From assembly GCF_020103725.1 (NCBI RefSeq), contig NZ_JAHXBG010000016.1, positions 62,001 through 126,000 on the forward strand: a stretch of 64,000 nucleotides of DNA, given 5' to 3'. Shown in pieces: positions 53,132 through 62,673 of the stretch (position 1 is its first letter; the number at the start of each line of letters is the position of its first letter). A model generated the notes under the pieces. That model ran no database searches, had not been told where the DNA came from, and saw nothing but the letters and a program-made list of their open reading frames with translations. A program made the translations under genes and the position numbers. The stretch comes from Hyalangium gracile. Lineage in GTDB: Bacteria; Myxococcota; Myxococcia; Myxococcales; Myxococcaceae.

Positions 53132-54016
53132 ATGGATCTGGAAGAGCTGCGAGCCTTTCTCGACGTCGTGGAGACCGGCTCGTTCCTGGCCGCCGCGGAT
53201 GCCCTGGGCGTCTCGCGGACGACCTTGCGACGCCGCGTCGAGGCGCTCGAGGCCCGCGCCGGCGTGGCGCTCCTCAAGAGCACGCGTCAGGGCGTCGTCC
53301 TGACAGAGGCCGGCGAGGTGCTCGCCCAGCGCGGGCGCATCATGATGCAGGAGACGTCCGCGCTGCTCAGCTCCATCCGCGAGCTGGGCCAGGCCCCCTC
53401 GGGGACGCTCCGGATGGTGATGCCCGTGGGGCTGCCTCCCCACCTGCTCGCTCCGCTCTTCGGGATGTTGCGCACCTCCTATCCCCTGCTGAGCGTGCAC
53501 GCCCGCTTCAGCGCGGATCCCCTGGGCGAGCCGCTGGACGACGTGGACATGGCGATCCACTTCGGGGAGGACATGCCTCGGGGGCCGTGGCTCTCGCACG
53601 TGGTGCTACGGGTGCGAGAGGGGCTGCTCGCCAGCAAGGAGTACCTGGAGCGGCGAGGCGCCCCGCGCTCGTTGAGGGAGCTGCAAGGCCACGAGCTCTT
53701 CTCATGGGAGGCGCCGGGAGGGGATGCGCGCTCCTGGCCCACGCCACGGGGCACCACGTTCACGGTCGAGCCGGCGCTCATCACCCCGGACATCCACCTG
53801 ATCCGCTCCTGCGTCATCGCCGGGATGGGCATCGGCCTGCTCCCCAGCGTCGAGCTGGCCGATCCCGGCATCCCCGAGGATCTGCTGGTGCCCGTGCTGC
53901 CCGACGAGGTGGGACGCGAGCGCCCCGTCCGCATCAGCGTGCCCGAGGCGCTCGCGGAGATTCCCAAGATCAAGCTGGTGCTCACGCACGTGCGCCGCTC
54001 CCTGGATCCCCTGTGA
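53132..54016 (+). CDS. LysR-family transcriptional regulator
   Basis: A 294-residue regulator. The N-terminal winged helix is MDLEELRAFLDVVETGSFLAA with the recognition part DALGVSRTTLRRRVEALEAR and ALLKSTRQGVVLTEAG. The remaining ~200 residues form the periplasmic-binding-like effector domain (GTLRMVMPVGLPPHLLAPLF, RSCVIAGMGIGLLPSVE). The effector is unknown. It is divergent from the CHRD gene, the standard LysR arrangement, so it probably controls that gene and itself from the 119-bp gap. Confidence 0.92.
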   Translation: MDLEELRAFLDVVETGSFLAAADALGVSRTTLRRRVEALEARAGVALLKSTRQGVVLTEAGEVLAQRGRIMMQETSALLSSIRELGQAPSGTLRMVMPVGLPPHLLAPLFGMLRTSYPLLSVHARFSADPLGEPLDDVDMAIHFGEDMPRGPWLSHVVLRVREGLLASKEYLERRGAPRSLRELQGHELFSWEAPGGDARSWPTPRGTTFTVEPALITPDIHLIRSCVIAGMGIGLLPSVELADPGIPEDLLVPVLPDEVGRERPVRISVPEALAEIPKIKLVLTHVRRSLDPL

Positions 54017-54044
54017 GGACAGCCTCCCGCCCGCGAGCCTTGCC

Positions 54045-54083
54045 TTCCCAGGGAAAGGCGCCGACAGCTTCCCTTTAGGGAAG
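54045..54083. promoter_or_regulatory. Tandem TTCCC/GGGAA palindromes before sensor gene
   Basis: TTCCC-A-GGGAA (54045-54055) and CTTCCCT-TT-AGGGAAG (54068-54083) lie in the 90-bp gap between the LysR stop and the ATG at 54107. Two related palindromes about 25 bp apart look like an operator; the first could alternatively be a LysR-gene terminator stem. Confidence 0.4.
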
Positions 54084-54106
54084 GGTACCAACCATCACGT
54101 CCCGTT

Positions 54107-56179
54107 ATGTTCGCCATGACTACGGGTGCGCTTGGATGGAAGAGAAGCTCTTCGGGGCCCCTTGGGGGTGGACGGGTGAATTCACGGCAGCCTCACACCA
54201 GCCCTGTGAAGGTGCGGGCTGGAAGCTTGTCCTTGGAGGAACGCTGCGAGTGGATGATGCAGGTCAATCAGGTGCTGGTGGCCCACCCGGAGGAGGAGGG
54301 GCTCTACCGCGCCCTTGCACGGCTGGCGGTGCCGCTGCTGGGGGATTGGGGCGGAGTCGCCATGCTCCAGGGAGAGCGACTCGAGCACGTCACGCTCCTC
54401 TCCCCTGCTCCGCTGAAGACCCAAGCGCCCTGGAGCCGGCCCTCCCCCTTCAACACCCGCGTCATCCACGCGGGCAGGGCCCAGTTGCTGAGCGGCTCGA
54501 CCGCATCCGTGCCGCGGGCCATCGCCGAGGATGAAGAGCACCAGCAGCAGCTTCAGGGAGCCGGGCTCCAGGACTTCATGGCGGCACCGCTCTTCCGCGA
54601 GGGCGTGTCCCGGGGCTGCCTCTGGTTCGCCTCGACCGATCCCATGGCTCCGCTCGGGCTGGAGGAGCTGAAGCTCGCCGAGCAGCTGGCCCTGCTCGCC
54701 TCACCCGCGCTCGAGGCCGCCCGGCTGCACGCGGTGGAGCAGCAAGGGCGCGAGCACAAGGCCGGGCTGAAGCAGAAGACCGAGAGCTTGAGCCGGGTCG
54801 CGTCCGCCCTGGGCAAGGCGCTGCTGCCAGCGCAGGTGGCCGATGCCGTCATGGGAGAAATCAAGACCGCGCTCCACGCCTGGGCGTCGGTGGTGTACCG
54901 ACTCGATGCGAGCGGTGAGGCCCTGGAGCTGCTCCGCTCCCGAGGCTACGGCGCGGAGGCCACGCGTGGGTTCGAGCGGCTTCCCCTGGAGCTGAACACG
55001 CCCATCACCGTCGCGGTGCGCCGCCGGGAGGGCATCTGGGTCGAGTCCGCGGAAGCGTTCCGGCGTGACTACCCCGAGCTGGCCGCGCGCGTGCCGCCCC
55101 GGCCGGGGGCGCGGGTGGCCCTTCCCCTGCTCATCGAAGGCCGAGTCCTGGGGGTCCTGGCGATGAGCTTCGAGACGGACCACTCCTTCAGCGACGAGGA
55201 GCGCGCCTTCGGCCTCGTCCTCGCGCAGCTCTGTAGCCAGGCCCTGGAGCGCGCCCAGCTCTGCCTGCGGCTGCAGGGGCAGCTCGAGGAGCTCCGGACG
55301 CTGCTCGACGTCCTGCCCATCGGGCTCGTCATCTCTCGCGATCGCGAATGCGAGCAGGTCGAGCAGAACCTCGCGCTGACACGGATGCTGGGCCCAGCGG
55401 CCCACGTCTTCCATCGAGGACGGGAGCTGGAGCCCGAGGATCAGCCTCTCCAGCGGGCCGCCTCCTCGGGCTTTCCGGTGCTCGACTTCGAGATGGAGGT
55501 CGAGCAGGAGGGAGGTCCGCGGCGCACGCTGCTCAGCTACGCGACCCCGCTCTTCGATCCGACGCACCGCCTGCGTGGAGCCGTGGGGGCGTTCCTCGAC
55601 ATCACCGAGCGCAAGAGAGCCACCGAGGCGCTGCAATTGCTGGCCGACAGCGGCCCGCTCCTGTCCGCCTCGCGCGACCCGAAGCAGACGTTCCAGGGCC
55701 TGACCCGCCTGTGCATCCCGACGCTGTCACGCCTGGCGCTGCTCTATACGGGCACGGAGCAGAGGCTCCAGCTGATGTCCTACGCGCACGAGCAGCCCTC
55801 CCTGGAGCCGCTCCTGGCGGAGCTGGGGGTCAGGACGAAGCTCCTCGAGCTGCCGCTGCTCCAGCGGGCCCTGAAGAAGGGCAAGAGTGTGTCGCTCGAC
55901 GTGTGGCGTGCGCTGGCCAGAATCAGTCATGACGACGCGGAGCTGAGTGAGCTGCCGCGCAGGCTGGCCGTCCGTGAGGTCCTGCTCCTGCCGCTGGTGG
56001 TCAGCAAGCGGGTGGTAGGCCTGCTGGTGTGTGGAGTGGACGAGGAGCACTCCTCGAAGGGGACCCGTACGCTCGCGCGGGCCTTCGCGCAGCGGGCGGC
56101 CTTCGCGGTGGACAACGCGAGCCTCTATCGAGAGGCTCGAGAGGCTCGAGAGGCGTCAGCCGCCGGCAAGGGCTCGTAG
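54107..56179 (+). CDS. GAF-GAF-PAS-GAF sensor without output domain
   Basis: A 690-residue soluble protein. GAF 1 (~50-205; LYRALARLAVPLLGDWGGVA), GAF 2 (~235-385; HAWASVVYRLDASGEALELL), PAS (~390-505; LLDVLPIGLVISRDRECEQV, ending FLDITERKRATEAL) and GAF 3 (~515-680; QTFQGLTRLCIPTLSRLALL) are seen. Family members of this layout normally continue into HisKA/HATPase, but here the frame stops after AFAVDNASLYREAREAREAS. No kinase fragment is found in other frames just downstream, so it is either a true stand-alone sensor or an old truncation. The start could be ATG 54107 or 54116. Confidence 0.85.
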   Translation: MFAMTTGALGWKRSSSGPLGGGRVNSRQPHTSPVKVRAGSLSLEERCEWMMQVNQVLVAHPEEEGLYRALARLAVPLLGDWGGVAMLQGERLEHVTLLSPAPLKTQAPWSRPSPFNTRVIHAGRAQLLSGSTASVPRAIAEDEEHQQQLQGAGLQDFMAAPLFREGVSRGCLWFASTDPMAPLGLEELKLAEQLALLASPALEAARLHAVEQQGREHKAGLKQKTESLSRVASALGKALLPAQVADAVMGEIKTALHAWASVVYRLDASGEALELLRSRGYGAEATRGFERLPLELNTPITVAVRRREGIWVESAEAFRRDYPELAARVPPRPGARVALPLLIEGRVLGVLAMSFETDHSFSDEERAFGLVLAQLCSQALERAQLCLRLQGQLEELRTLLDVLPIGLVISRDRECEQVEQNLALTRMLGPAAHVFHRGRELEPEDQPLQRAASSGFPVLDFEMEVEQEGGPRRTLLSYATPLFDPTHRLRGAVGAFLDITERKRATEALQLLADSGPLLSASRDPKQTFQGLTRLCIPTLSRLALLYTGTEQRLQLMSYAHEQPSLEPLLAELGVRTKLLELPLLQRALKKGKSVSLDVWRALARISHDDAELSELPRRLAVREVLLLPLVVSKRVVGLLVCGVDEEHSSKGTRTLARAFAQRAAFAVDNASLYREAREAREASAAGKGS

Positions 56180-56326
56180 GGGCGGCCGGTGACGAGCGGC
56201 CCCTGCCAGTCCCCAGCGCTGGCTCGGGGGCAGGCGCTCAGGCCCCGGCTGGCGGGCAGCCTGCCCCGGCGAACCGGTGGACATGAGCCTGGAGCACCTC
56301 CCACTTTTCCAGGGGAGGTAGCGCCC

Positions 56327-56647
56327 ATGCCTGACGACAGGAGTGAGGACCCCATCTACAAACGCGCCCGCAAGCGGGTCGAGGAGCTGCGCGAGTTCTA
56401 CACGCACCTGGGGATCTACTTCGCGGTGATCCTGGGCTTGTTCCTGATCAACATCCTGGCGAACCCTCGGGTGCTCTGGTTCATCTGGCCCGCCATCGGC
56501 TGGGGCGTCTTCGTGCTGTTCCATGGACTCACCGTCTGGTTCGAAGGGGGCATCGGCCAGCGGTGGGAGGAGCGCAAGACTCGCGAGCTGGTGGAGAGGG
56601 AGCGCTCGAGGTGGGGCCCGCGGCCTCCCCAGCCTCGCGCCCCTTGA
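56327..56647 (+). CDS. 2TM-domain protein
   Basis: A 106-residue membrane protein of the 2TM family: a charged N-terminus (DPIYKRARKRVEELREFYTH), two membrane helices (LGIYFAVILGLFLINILA, VLWFIWPAIGWGVFVLFHGL) and a conserved WEERKTRELVERE tail. In many bacteria the domain is fused to a LytTR- or histidine-kinase-type output; here it stands alone. ATG at 56327 has AGGGGAGG upstream. Single gene; role unknown. Confidence 0.88.
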   Translation: MPDDRSEDPIYKRARKRVEELREFYTHLGIYFAVILGLFLINILANPRVLWFIWPAIGWGVFVLFHGLTVWFEGGIGQRWEERKTRELVERERSRWGPRPPQPRAP

Positions 56648-56689
56648 GCCAGCGCGGCCCGCTGGGGCCCGAGCGGCGGCGAGCGCGGG

Positions 56690-57340
56690 CTATGGAGGAC
56701 CGAGGCGCCTGCGGAGGACATGGAGGGCCCACCCGCTGGTGAGGATGGCCAGAGCGCCCAGGCCCAGCAGCACGAGGGTGCGCTGCTCGAGGATGCTCTC
56801 GCCGAGGTAGACGGTGCCCACCGCGTACGGCAGCTCCGCCAGCGCCAGGACCGCCAGGTACCTGCGCACCCCATAGCGCGCCAGGCCGAGCACGTAGCCA
56901 GGAATCTCGGAGGGGACCGCCAGCTGGAAGAGGAGCACCAGGCCCCAGGGGGTGTGCCGGGAGATTCCCTCCTCGTAGCGGGCGAGCCCCCGGGCCGAGG
57001 TCAGCCGGCGGACCACCGGCCGGCCCCAGAACCGCGCGAGGGCATAGGCGCTGACGCCTCCCAGGATCCAGCCGAGCCAGAGCAGGAGCGCGCAGGCGAG
57101 CTTCCCCCAGGCGTGGACGGCCACGGGCACGAGCACCGCGCTGGAGAAGAAGGCCATCATGGCCGAGAGCGCGGACAGGAGCAGGAAGAGCACCGCGCCC
57201 CGCACGGGGTGCTCGGTGATGACAGGCTCCGCCCTGGCAAGCCCCCAGGACAAGGCGGACCTGAACGCGTCGGAGGAGACCAGGAGGGCCAGGCCCCCGA
57301 GCAACAGCAGGAGGATGAGTGCTCGCGTCCAGACCGCCAT
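56690..57340 (-). CDS. VTT-domain (TVP38/TMEM64-like) membrane protein
   Basis: A 216-residue inner-membrane protein with about six hydrophobic segments. The VTT/SNARE-associated core is present: SSAVLVPVAVHAWGKLACAL, LGGVSAYALARFWGRPVVRR, LLFQLAVPSEIPGYVLGLAR. DedA/VTT proteins are linked to lipid scrambling or polyprenyl-phosphate recycling, but this member is unassigned. ATG at 57340 was chosen; an alternative ATG at 57388 would add 16 residues. Divergent from the hydrogenase operon across a 311-bp gap. Confidence 0.85.
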   Translation of the reverse strand: MAVWTRALILLLLLGGLALLVSSDAFRSALSWGLARAEPVITEHPVRGAVLFLLLSALSAMMAFFSSAVLVPVAVHAWGKLACALLLWLGWILGGVSAYALARFWGRPVVRRLTSARGLARYEEGISRHTPWGLVLLFQLAVPSEIPGYVLGLARYGVRRYLAVLALAELPYAVGTVYLGESILEQRTLVLLGLGALAILTSGWALHVLRRRLGPP

Positions 57341-57651
57341 GGGAAGCCGCTCCGGGAGAGGAGGCAACGTCGTCGTTCTTCGTCCCATTCTGCGCACCGG
57401 ACAGGGCAACGAGGCAGTTCCTGGACTGAACCTGTGCATGGGCGCGTCGCGAGGCCCGTTCACCGTCGGCCCCACCCGGGTTGCGCGCCGCGTCCAGCGT
57501 CGCGAAGTACGAGCCAGACGTCGGAACTGAACGAGCAGGCCCTCTCATCTTTGCGCCCCAGGACATTGCCTCGATGCCGCCTTGAGGCCGGCCCTCGGGT
57601 TCCTTCAGGGTCTGGCGCCTGTCGCACGCCCGTGACCGCGTGGGAGTCCAC
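57341..57651. other. Intergenic region before hydrogenase operon
   Basis: A 311-bp gap between the divergent VTT gene and hydB that should contain the hydrogenase promoter. I could not identify a convincing sigma-70 or sigma-54 promoter, an FNR-type palindrome or a terminator by eye, and saw no coding sequence. Confidence 0.5.
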
Positions 57652-58803
57652 ATGCCAGAAGTCCCCTCATCCGCCTCCGAGAAGGCACGAGCCAGGCTCT
57701 CGCTGGAGCAGTTCGAGGCGCTGCTGGCGGCGCTGCGGAGCGACGGCTGGCAGCTCACCGGGCCCGCCGTTCGACAGGGAGCCATCGTCCACACCCGGCT
57801 CTCCGGGGCGGAGGAGCTCCCCCGCGGCTGGACGGCGGTGCAGGCAGCCGGGAGGTACACGCTGGCGCGGCGCGAGGACGAGGCGCTCTTCGGCTACTCC
57901 GTGGGCCCCCAGTCCTGGAAGCAGCTCCTGTTCGTTCCCAGGCTGCGCCTGATGCGCGCCCAGCGCGAGGCAGAGGGCTTCCGCGTCGAGCCCGAGCCTG
58001 CCGAGCCACCCCGGCTGGCCCTCATCGGAGCCCGCTCGTGTGATCTGCACGCCATCGCGGTGCAGGACCGGACCTTCCTCGAGGGCCCCTACGAGGACCC
58101 GGACTACGCCGCCCGGCGCGAGCGGCTCTTCGTGGTGGCGGTGAACTGCGGGCAGGCGGGCGGGACGTGCTTCTGCGTCTCCATGGGCACAGGCCCTCGC
58201 GCCACCTTCGGGTTCGACATCGCCCTCACCGAGCTGCTCGAGGGCGGGCATCGCTTCCTGGCGGAGGCGGGCAGCGAGCGGGGCGCGGACCTGCTGGCAC
58301 GCGTGGGCGCCGGCCCCGCCTCGGAGGACGAGCTCCACGCCGCGGACGCCGTGGTGGAGCGCACGGCCCGGGGCATGGGCCGCACGATGGACACCACGGA
58401 CATCAAGGACCTGCTCTACCGCAACCTGGAGCACCCTCGCTGGGACGACGTGGCCCAGCGCTGCCTGGCCTGCACCAACTGCACGCTGGCCTGCCCCACC
58501 TGCTTCTGCTCCACGGTGGAGGACACTTCGGACCTTCGAGGCGAGGTGGCCGAGCGGTGGCGACGCTGGGACTCGTGCTTCACCCTGGACCACTCCCATC
58601 TGCACGGAGGAAACGTCCGCCACACCATCCGAGGCCGCTATCGGCAGTGGCTCACCCACAAGGTGGCGAGCTGGTGGGATCAGTTCGGCACCTCCGGGTG
58701 CGTGGGCTGCGGGCGCTGCATCACCTGGTGTCCCGTGGGCATCGACATCACCGAAGAGGTGGCCGCCATCCGCGCCACCGATGGCGCTCGCAGCGGTGCC
58801 TGA
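57652..58803 (+). CDS. hydB: Hydrogenase iron-sulfur subunit (group 3b beta subunit)
   Basis: A 383-residue protein resembling the beta subunit of group 3b [NiFe] hydrogenases (sulfhydrogenase type). Two ferredoxin-type Cys blocks are visible: [16 protein letters not shown] (~277-292) and [16 protein letters not shown] (~350-365), binding two 4Fe-4S clusters that relay electrons between the FAD subunit and the hydrogenase module. The N-terminal ~240 residues carry conserved [10 protein letters not shown] and [15 protein letters not shown] at 57652 is used; GTG 57640 is possible. First gene of the operon, with an order (B, CNB, G, D, A) that follows hydBGDA of archaeal sulfhydrogenases apart from one insertion. 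Confidence 0.9.
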   Translation: MPEVPSSASEKARARLSLEQFEALLAALRSDGWQLTGPAVRQGAIVHTRLSGAEELPRGWTAVQAAGRYTLARREDEALFGYSVGPQSWKQLLFVPRLRLMRAQREAEGFRVEPEPAEPPRLALIGARSCDLHAIAVQDRTFLEGPYEDPDYAARRERLFVVAVNCGQAGGTCFCVSMGTGPRATFGFDIALTELLEGGHRFLAEAGSERGADLLARVGAGPASEDELHAADAVVERTARGMGRTMDTTDIKDLLYRNLEHPRWDDVAQRCLACTNCTLACPTCFCSTVEDTSDLRGEVAERWRRWDSCFTLDHSHLHGGNVRHTIRGRYRQWLTHKVASWWDQFGTSGCVGCGRCITWCPVGIDITEEVAAIRATDGARSGA

Positions 58804-58812
58804 GAGGACCCC

Positions 58813-59274
58813 ATGCCCCCTCCCCTTCCTTCCCTCGAGCAGCACCCCTTCCTGAGCGGGCTCTCGCCCGAGCAGGTGAGCCTCGTCGCCCGCCGCAGCC
58901 ACGCGGTGTCCTTCCCCGCGAGGGCGTTGCTGCTGCGCGAGGGCGAGCAGGCCAACACCCTCTACCTGCTGCGCAGCGGACGCGTGGTGCTGGAGCAGAA
59001 CGTGCCCGGCCGAGGCCCCACCTTGCTGGAGACGTTGAAGGGGGGCGACATCCTCGGGCTGTCCTGGCTGTTCCCACCCTACCGCTGGCACCTGGATGCG
59101 CGGGCGGTGGAGCCGGTGGAGGCCTTCGCGATCGATGCGTCCTGCCTGCGCGGCCCCACCCCGGAGCACCCCGTGCTGGAGCCGGTGCTGGCCATGCGCC
59201 TGCTGCGCCACCTCTACGACAGGCTGGAGCGCGTCCGTCTCCAGCGGCTCGATGTCTACAAGGCGGGCGCATGA
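58813..59274 (+). CDS. Cyclic-nucleotide-binding domain protein in hydrogenase operon
   Basis: A 153-residue protein consisting essentially of one CNB (Crp-type effector) domain: [40 protein letters not shown], the [11 protein letters not shown] turn and a terminal helix ([14 protein letters not shown]). The helix-turn-helix of Crp/Fnr is missing, so it is not a DNA-binding regulator. The usual phosphate-binding GE..A.R.A segment is replaced by DILGLSWLF, so cyclic nucleotide binding is uncertain. It overlaps hydG by ATGA and sits inside the operon, so it probably modulates the hydrogenase. Confidence 0.85.
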   Translation: MPPPLPSLEQHPFLSGLSPEQVSLVARRSHAVSFPARALLLREGEQANTLYLLRSGRVVLEQNVPGRGPTLLETLKGGDILGLSWLFPPYRWHLDARAVEPVEAFAIDASCLRGPTPEHPVLEPVLAMRLLRHLYDRLERVRLQRLDVYKAGA

Positions 59275-60128
59275 ACCTCCACGCGCCCCTCTCCACCTTC
59301 GCCGCGGGCCCGATGACGCCCGAGCCGCTCCGCGTACGGAGCATCCGCCGCGAGACGGCCGACACGTGGACCTTCTCGATCGACGTCTCCCGGCGTCCCG
59401 GTGGCTTCCCGTTCCGGCCGGGCCAGTTCAACATGCTGTACGCCTTCGGCGTGGGCGAGGTGGCCATCTCCATCAGCGGAGATCCTGGCCGGCCGGGTGA
59501 GCTGCTCCACACCGTGCGCACCGTGGGGCCCGTCACCCACGCGCTGCGCGGCATCGGGCGCGGAGGCACGCTGGGGGTCCGCGGGCCCTACGGCCAGCCC
59601 TGGCCCCTGGAAGAGGCTCGAGGCCAGGACGTGGTGGTGGTGGCGGGAGGGCTCGGCCTGGCCCCGCTCCGCCCCGCCATCCTCCACCTGCTGCGGCACC
59701 GCGCGGAGTACGGCCGGGTGTCCGTGCTGATGGGCGCGCGCACGCCGGAGGATCTCCCCTTCCGCCGCGAGCTGATGCGCTGGCGGACGAACTCCCGCCT
59801 GCGGGTGCTCGTCAGCGTGGACAAGGCGAGCCCTGGCTGGACGGAGCACGTGGGCGTGGTGCCGGCCCTGCTGCGCGATGTGGAGGTGGAGCCGGCCCGG
59901 ACCGTGGCGTGGATGTGCGGCCCGGAGGTGATGATGCGCTTCGCCGTGCGAGAGCTGGAGCGGCTGGGAGTGCCGGACTCCCGCATCCACCTGTCCCTGG
60001 AGCGCAACATGAAGTGCGCGGTGGGCTTCTGCGGCCACTGCCAGCTCGTCCCGCACTTCGTGTGCAAGGACGGGCCGGTCTTCCCCTACGAGCGGCTCCG
60101 GCCGTTCATCCACCTCCGCGAGGTGTGA
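59271..60128 (+). CDS. hydG: Hydrogenase FAD/NAD(P)-binding subunit
   Basis: A 285-residue ferredoxin-NADP reductase-like subunit. FAD-binding [11 protein letters not shown] with [14 protein letters not shown](P)-binding [12 protein letters not shown] and WMCGPEVMM; the C-terminal Cys set [14 protein letters not shown] and FVCKDGPVF binds a 2Fe-2S cluster. It exchanges electrons between NAD(P)(H) and the FeS chain of the hydrogenase. The ATG overlaps the stop of the CNB gene. The next gene (hydD) begins 1 bp after its stop, so the coupling is tight. Matches group 3b gamma subunits in length and layout. Confidence 0.95.
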   Translation: MNLHAPLSTFAAGPMTPEPLRVRSIRRETADTWTFSIDVSRRPGGFPFRPGQFNMLYAFGVGEVAISISGDPGRPGELLHTVRTVGPVTHALRGIGRGGTLGVRGPYGQPWPLEEARGQDVVVVAGGLGLAPLRPAILHLLRHRAEYGRVSVLMGARTPEDLPFRRELMRWRTNSRLRVLVSVDKASPGWTEHVGVVPALLRDVEVEPARTVAWMCGPEVMMRFAVRELERLGVPDSRIHLSLERNMKCAVGFCGHCQLVPHFVCKDGPVFPYERLRPFIHLREV

Positions 60129-60129
60129 G

Positions 60130-60909
60130 ATGGCGCGCGCACGGAAGAGGCCCACGCTCGCGGTCTGGAAGTTCGCCTCGTGCGACGGGTGCCAGCTCAC
60201 CGTGCTGAACCTGGAGGACGAGCTGCTCGCGCTGGCGGATGCCGTGCGCATCGTCCACTTCGCCGAGGCCACCAGCGCGTCGCGGAAGGGACCGTATGAC
60301 GTCTCGCTCGTGGACGGCTCCATCACCACTCCCCAAGACTTGGAGCGCATCCGCGAGGTGCGGCGGCTGTCGCGCCGGCTGGTGAGCATCGGCGCATGCG
60401 CCACGGCGGGCGGCATCCAGGCGCTGCGCAACTTCCGCGACGTGCAGGGCTTCCTCTCGAGCGTCTACGCGAAGCCCGAGTACATCGCGACGCTGGCCAC
60501 CTCCACCGCCATCGCGGACCACGTGCCGGTGGACTTCGAGCTGCGGGGCTGCCCCATCAACAAGCGCCAGCTGCTGGAGGTGCTGAGCGCCTTCCTCCAG
60601 GGGCGCCGGCCCGACGTGCCGGCCCACAGCGTGTGCGTGGAGTGCAAGCTGCGCGGCAACGTGTGCGTGATGGTGACGGGCACGCCGTGCCTGGGGCCGG
60701 TGACGCACGCGGGCTGCGGGGCGCTCTGCCCCACCTACCAGCGTGGCTGCTACGGCTGCTTCGGGCCGATGGAGACGCCCAACACCGCCTCGCTGGCGCG
60801 GGCCTTCCAGGCGGCGGGGCACTCGGAGGCGGAGCTCGTCCGCGCCTTCCGCAACTTCAACGCGAACGCCCCGGCGTTCCGAGAGGAGAGCGAGCGCCAT
60901 GACGAATAG
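60130..60909 (+). CDS. hydD: [NiFe]-hydrogenase small subunit
   Basis: A 259-residue small (delta) subunit carrying the 4Fe-4S clusters next to the NiFe site. The N-terminal [10 protein letters not shown], then [58 protein letters not shown] supply the cluster ligands in the group 3b order. No Tat signal, as expected for a cytoplasmic enzyme. The start is 1 bp after hydG; it overlaps hydA by 11 bp. Confidence 0.95.
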   Translation: MARARKRPTLAVWKFASCDGCQLTVLNLEDELLALADAVRIVHFAEATSASRKGPYDVSLVDGSITTPQDLERIREVRRLSRRLVSIGACATAGGIQALRNFRDVQGFLSSVYAKPEYIATLATSTAIADHVPVDFELRGCPINKRQLLEVLSAFLQGRRPDVPAHSVCVECKLRGNVCVMVTGTPCLGPVTHAGCGALCPTYQRGCYGCFGPMETPNTASLARAFQAAGHSEAELVRAFRNFNANAPAFREESERHDE

Positions 60910-62194
60910 GACGCGCACCCTCCAGGTGGACTACCTCACGCGCGTGGAAGGGGAGACGTCGCTCACCCTCCGCCTGGAGGGAGACAAGGCCACGGACGTG
61001 CGCCTGTCCATCTTCGAGCCGCCGCGCTTCTTCGAGGCGCTGCTGCGCGGGCGCTCGTACCTGGAGGCGCCCGACATCACCTCGCGCATCTGCGGCATCT
61101 GCCCGGCGGCGTACCTGATGAGTGCCTGCCTCGCGGTGGAGGACGCGCTGGGCGTACAGGTGGACGGACCGCTCCGGGTGCTGCGGCGGATCCTTTACTG
61201 CGGGGAGTGGATCGAGAGCCACGCCCTCCACGTCTTCCTGCTGCACGCGCCGGACTTCCTGGGCTACCCGGACGCGCTCTCCATGGCGAAGCGGCACGGA
61301 GAGTGGGTGCAGCGGGGCCTGCGCATCAAGAAGGCGGGCAACACACTCATGTCCATCCTGGGCGGCAGGTCCATCCACCCCATCAACGTGCGCGTGGGCG
61401 GCTTCTACCGGGCCCCCTCGCGCGCCGAGCTGGAGGCGCACCTGCCCGAGCTGCGCTGGGGGCGAGCGGCCACAGCCGAGGCGCTGGAGTGGATGGCCGG
61501 CTTCCCCTTCCCCGCCTTCGAGCGCGCATACGAGTTCGTCTCCCTGCGCCACCCCAGCGAGTACCCGCTGCTTGGCGGGCGGATCGTGTCCTCGGAGGGC
61601 CTGGACATCCCGGTGCACGGGTGGGACGCCCACTTCGAGGAGACGCAGGTGCCCTACTCGAACGCGCTGCACGCTCGGCGCGTGGGACGCGGCGCCTACC
61701 TGTGCGGCCCGCTGGCCCGCTTCAACCTCAACTTCGACCGGCTGGCGCCCGAGGTGCAGGAGGCCGCCCGCCGGGCGGGGCTGTCCGTGCCGTGCCGCAA
61801 TCCATTCCGGGCGCTGCTCGTGCGGCTGGTGGAGGTGCTGCACGCGTTCACAGAGGCCATCCAGCTCATCGAGCGCTACGAGGAGCCGGCCGCGCCTTAC
61901 GTGGACACTCCGGCCCGAGCGGGCATGGGCTCCGGTGCCACCGAGGCGCCTCGCGGGCTGCTCTACCACCGCTACACGCTCGACCCGGACGGCGCCATCC
62001 GCGAGGCGCGCATCGTCCCTCCCACCTCCCAGAACCAGCTCTCCATCGAAGACGACCTGCGCACGCTCGCGCCAGAGCTGGCCTCTCGGAGCCATGCGGA
62101 GGCTACCCGGCTGGCCGAGCAGGCCATCCGCAATCACGACCCGTGCATCTCCTGCGCGACGCACTTCCTCACCCTGAAGGTGGAGCGAGCATGA
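60899..62194 (+). CDS. hydA: [NiFe]-hydrogenase large subunit
   Basis: A 431-residue catalytic subunit that binds the Ni-Fe centre. L1 is RICGIC (63-68) and L2 is DPCISCATH (414-422), so the four metal-binding Cys are C65, C68, C416 and C419. After H422 a 9-residue tail (FLTLKVERA) remains, the expected peptide removed by the maturation protease encoded next. The layout fits group 3b, NADP-linked bidirectional hydrogenases. ATG at 60899 overlaps hydD. The protein is cytoplasmic. Confidence 0.95.
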   Translation: MTNRTRTLQVDYLTRVEGETSLTLRLEGDKATDVRLSIFEPPRFFEALLRGRSYLEAPDITSRICGICPAAYLMSACLAVEDALGVQVDGPLRVLRRILYCGEWIESHALHVFLLHAPDFLGYPDALSMAKRHGEWVQRGLRIKKAGNTLMSILGGRSIHPINVRVGGFYRAPSRAELEAHLPELRWGRAATAEALEWMAGFPFPAFERAYEFVSLRHPSEYPLLGGRIVSSEGLDIPVHGWDAHFEETQVPYSNALHARRVGRGAYLCGPLARFNLNFDRLAPEVQEAARRAGLSVPCRNPFRALLVRLVEVLHAFTEAIQLIERYEEPAAPYVDTPARAGMGSGATEAPRGLLYHRYTLDPDGAIREARIVPPTSQNQLSIEDDLRTLAPELASRSHAEATRLAEQAIRNHDPCISCATHFLTLKVERA

Positions 62195-62673
62195 GCGGGC
62201 GGACGCGTGTCATCGGCCTCGGCCAGGCAGCCGCCGGCGATGACCAGGTGGGGCTGGCCGTCATCGAGCACCTGCGCGAGCGCGGCGCTCCCGACGGGGT
62301 GGAGCTGCTCACGGCCGCCGAGCCGAGCGCGCTCCTGCCGCTGCTGGAGACCCCCGCGCCGGTGGTGCTGGTGGACGCGGTGCTGGCGGCGCCCCCGGGC
62401 GAGGTGCTCGTGCTGGAGCCGGAGGAGCTGGAGCAGCGCGGGCTCTCCACGATGTCGACGCACGGACTCGGAGTGGCGCAGGCGGTGGCGCTGGCGCGGG
62501 TGCTGTCTCCCGCGGCGGTGTCCCCGTCCATCCGCATCATCGGCGTGAGCATCTCCCCGCCCGGGCGCTTCCAGCAGGGGCTCTCGCCCGACGTGGCCGC
62601 CGCCGTCCCTCGCGCCGCGGAGCACATCCTTCGAACCCTCACCCACTGGAGCCAGGAGCCGCGCCATGCATGA
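62191..62673 (+). CDS. Hydrogenase maturation endopeptidase
   Basis: A 160-residue HyaD/HycI-type protease that removes the C-terminal peptide of the large subunit after nickel insertion. The N-terminal [16 protein letters not shown] corresponds to the family GxGN..xgDDGvG, with N and G replaced by Gln; the nickel-binding acidic residue D is kept. A later H in TMSTHGLGV matches the second ligand region. ATG overlaps the hydA stop (62191-62194), so it is dedicated to that subunit. The Gln substitutions are unusual but need not abolish activity. Confidence 0.88.
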   Translation: MSGRTRVIGLGQAAAGDDQVGLAVIEHLRERGAPDGVELLTAAEPSALLPLLETPAPVVLVDAVLAAPPGEVLVLEPEELEQRGLSTMSTHGLGVAQAVALARVLSPAAVSPSIRIIGVSISPPGRFQQGLSPDVAAAVPRAAEHILRTLTHWSQEPRHA

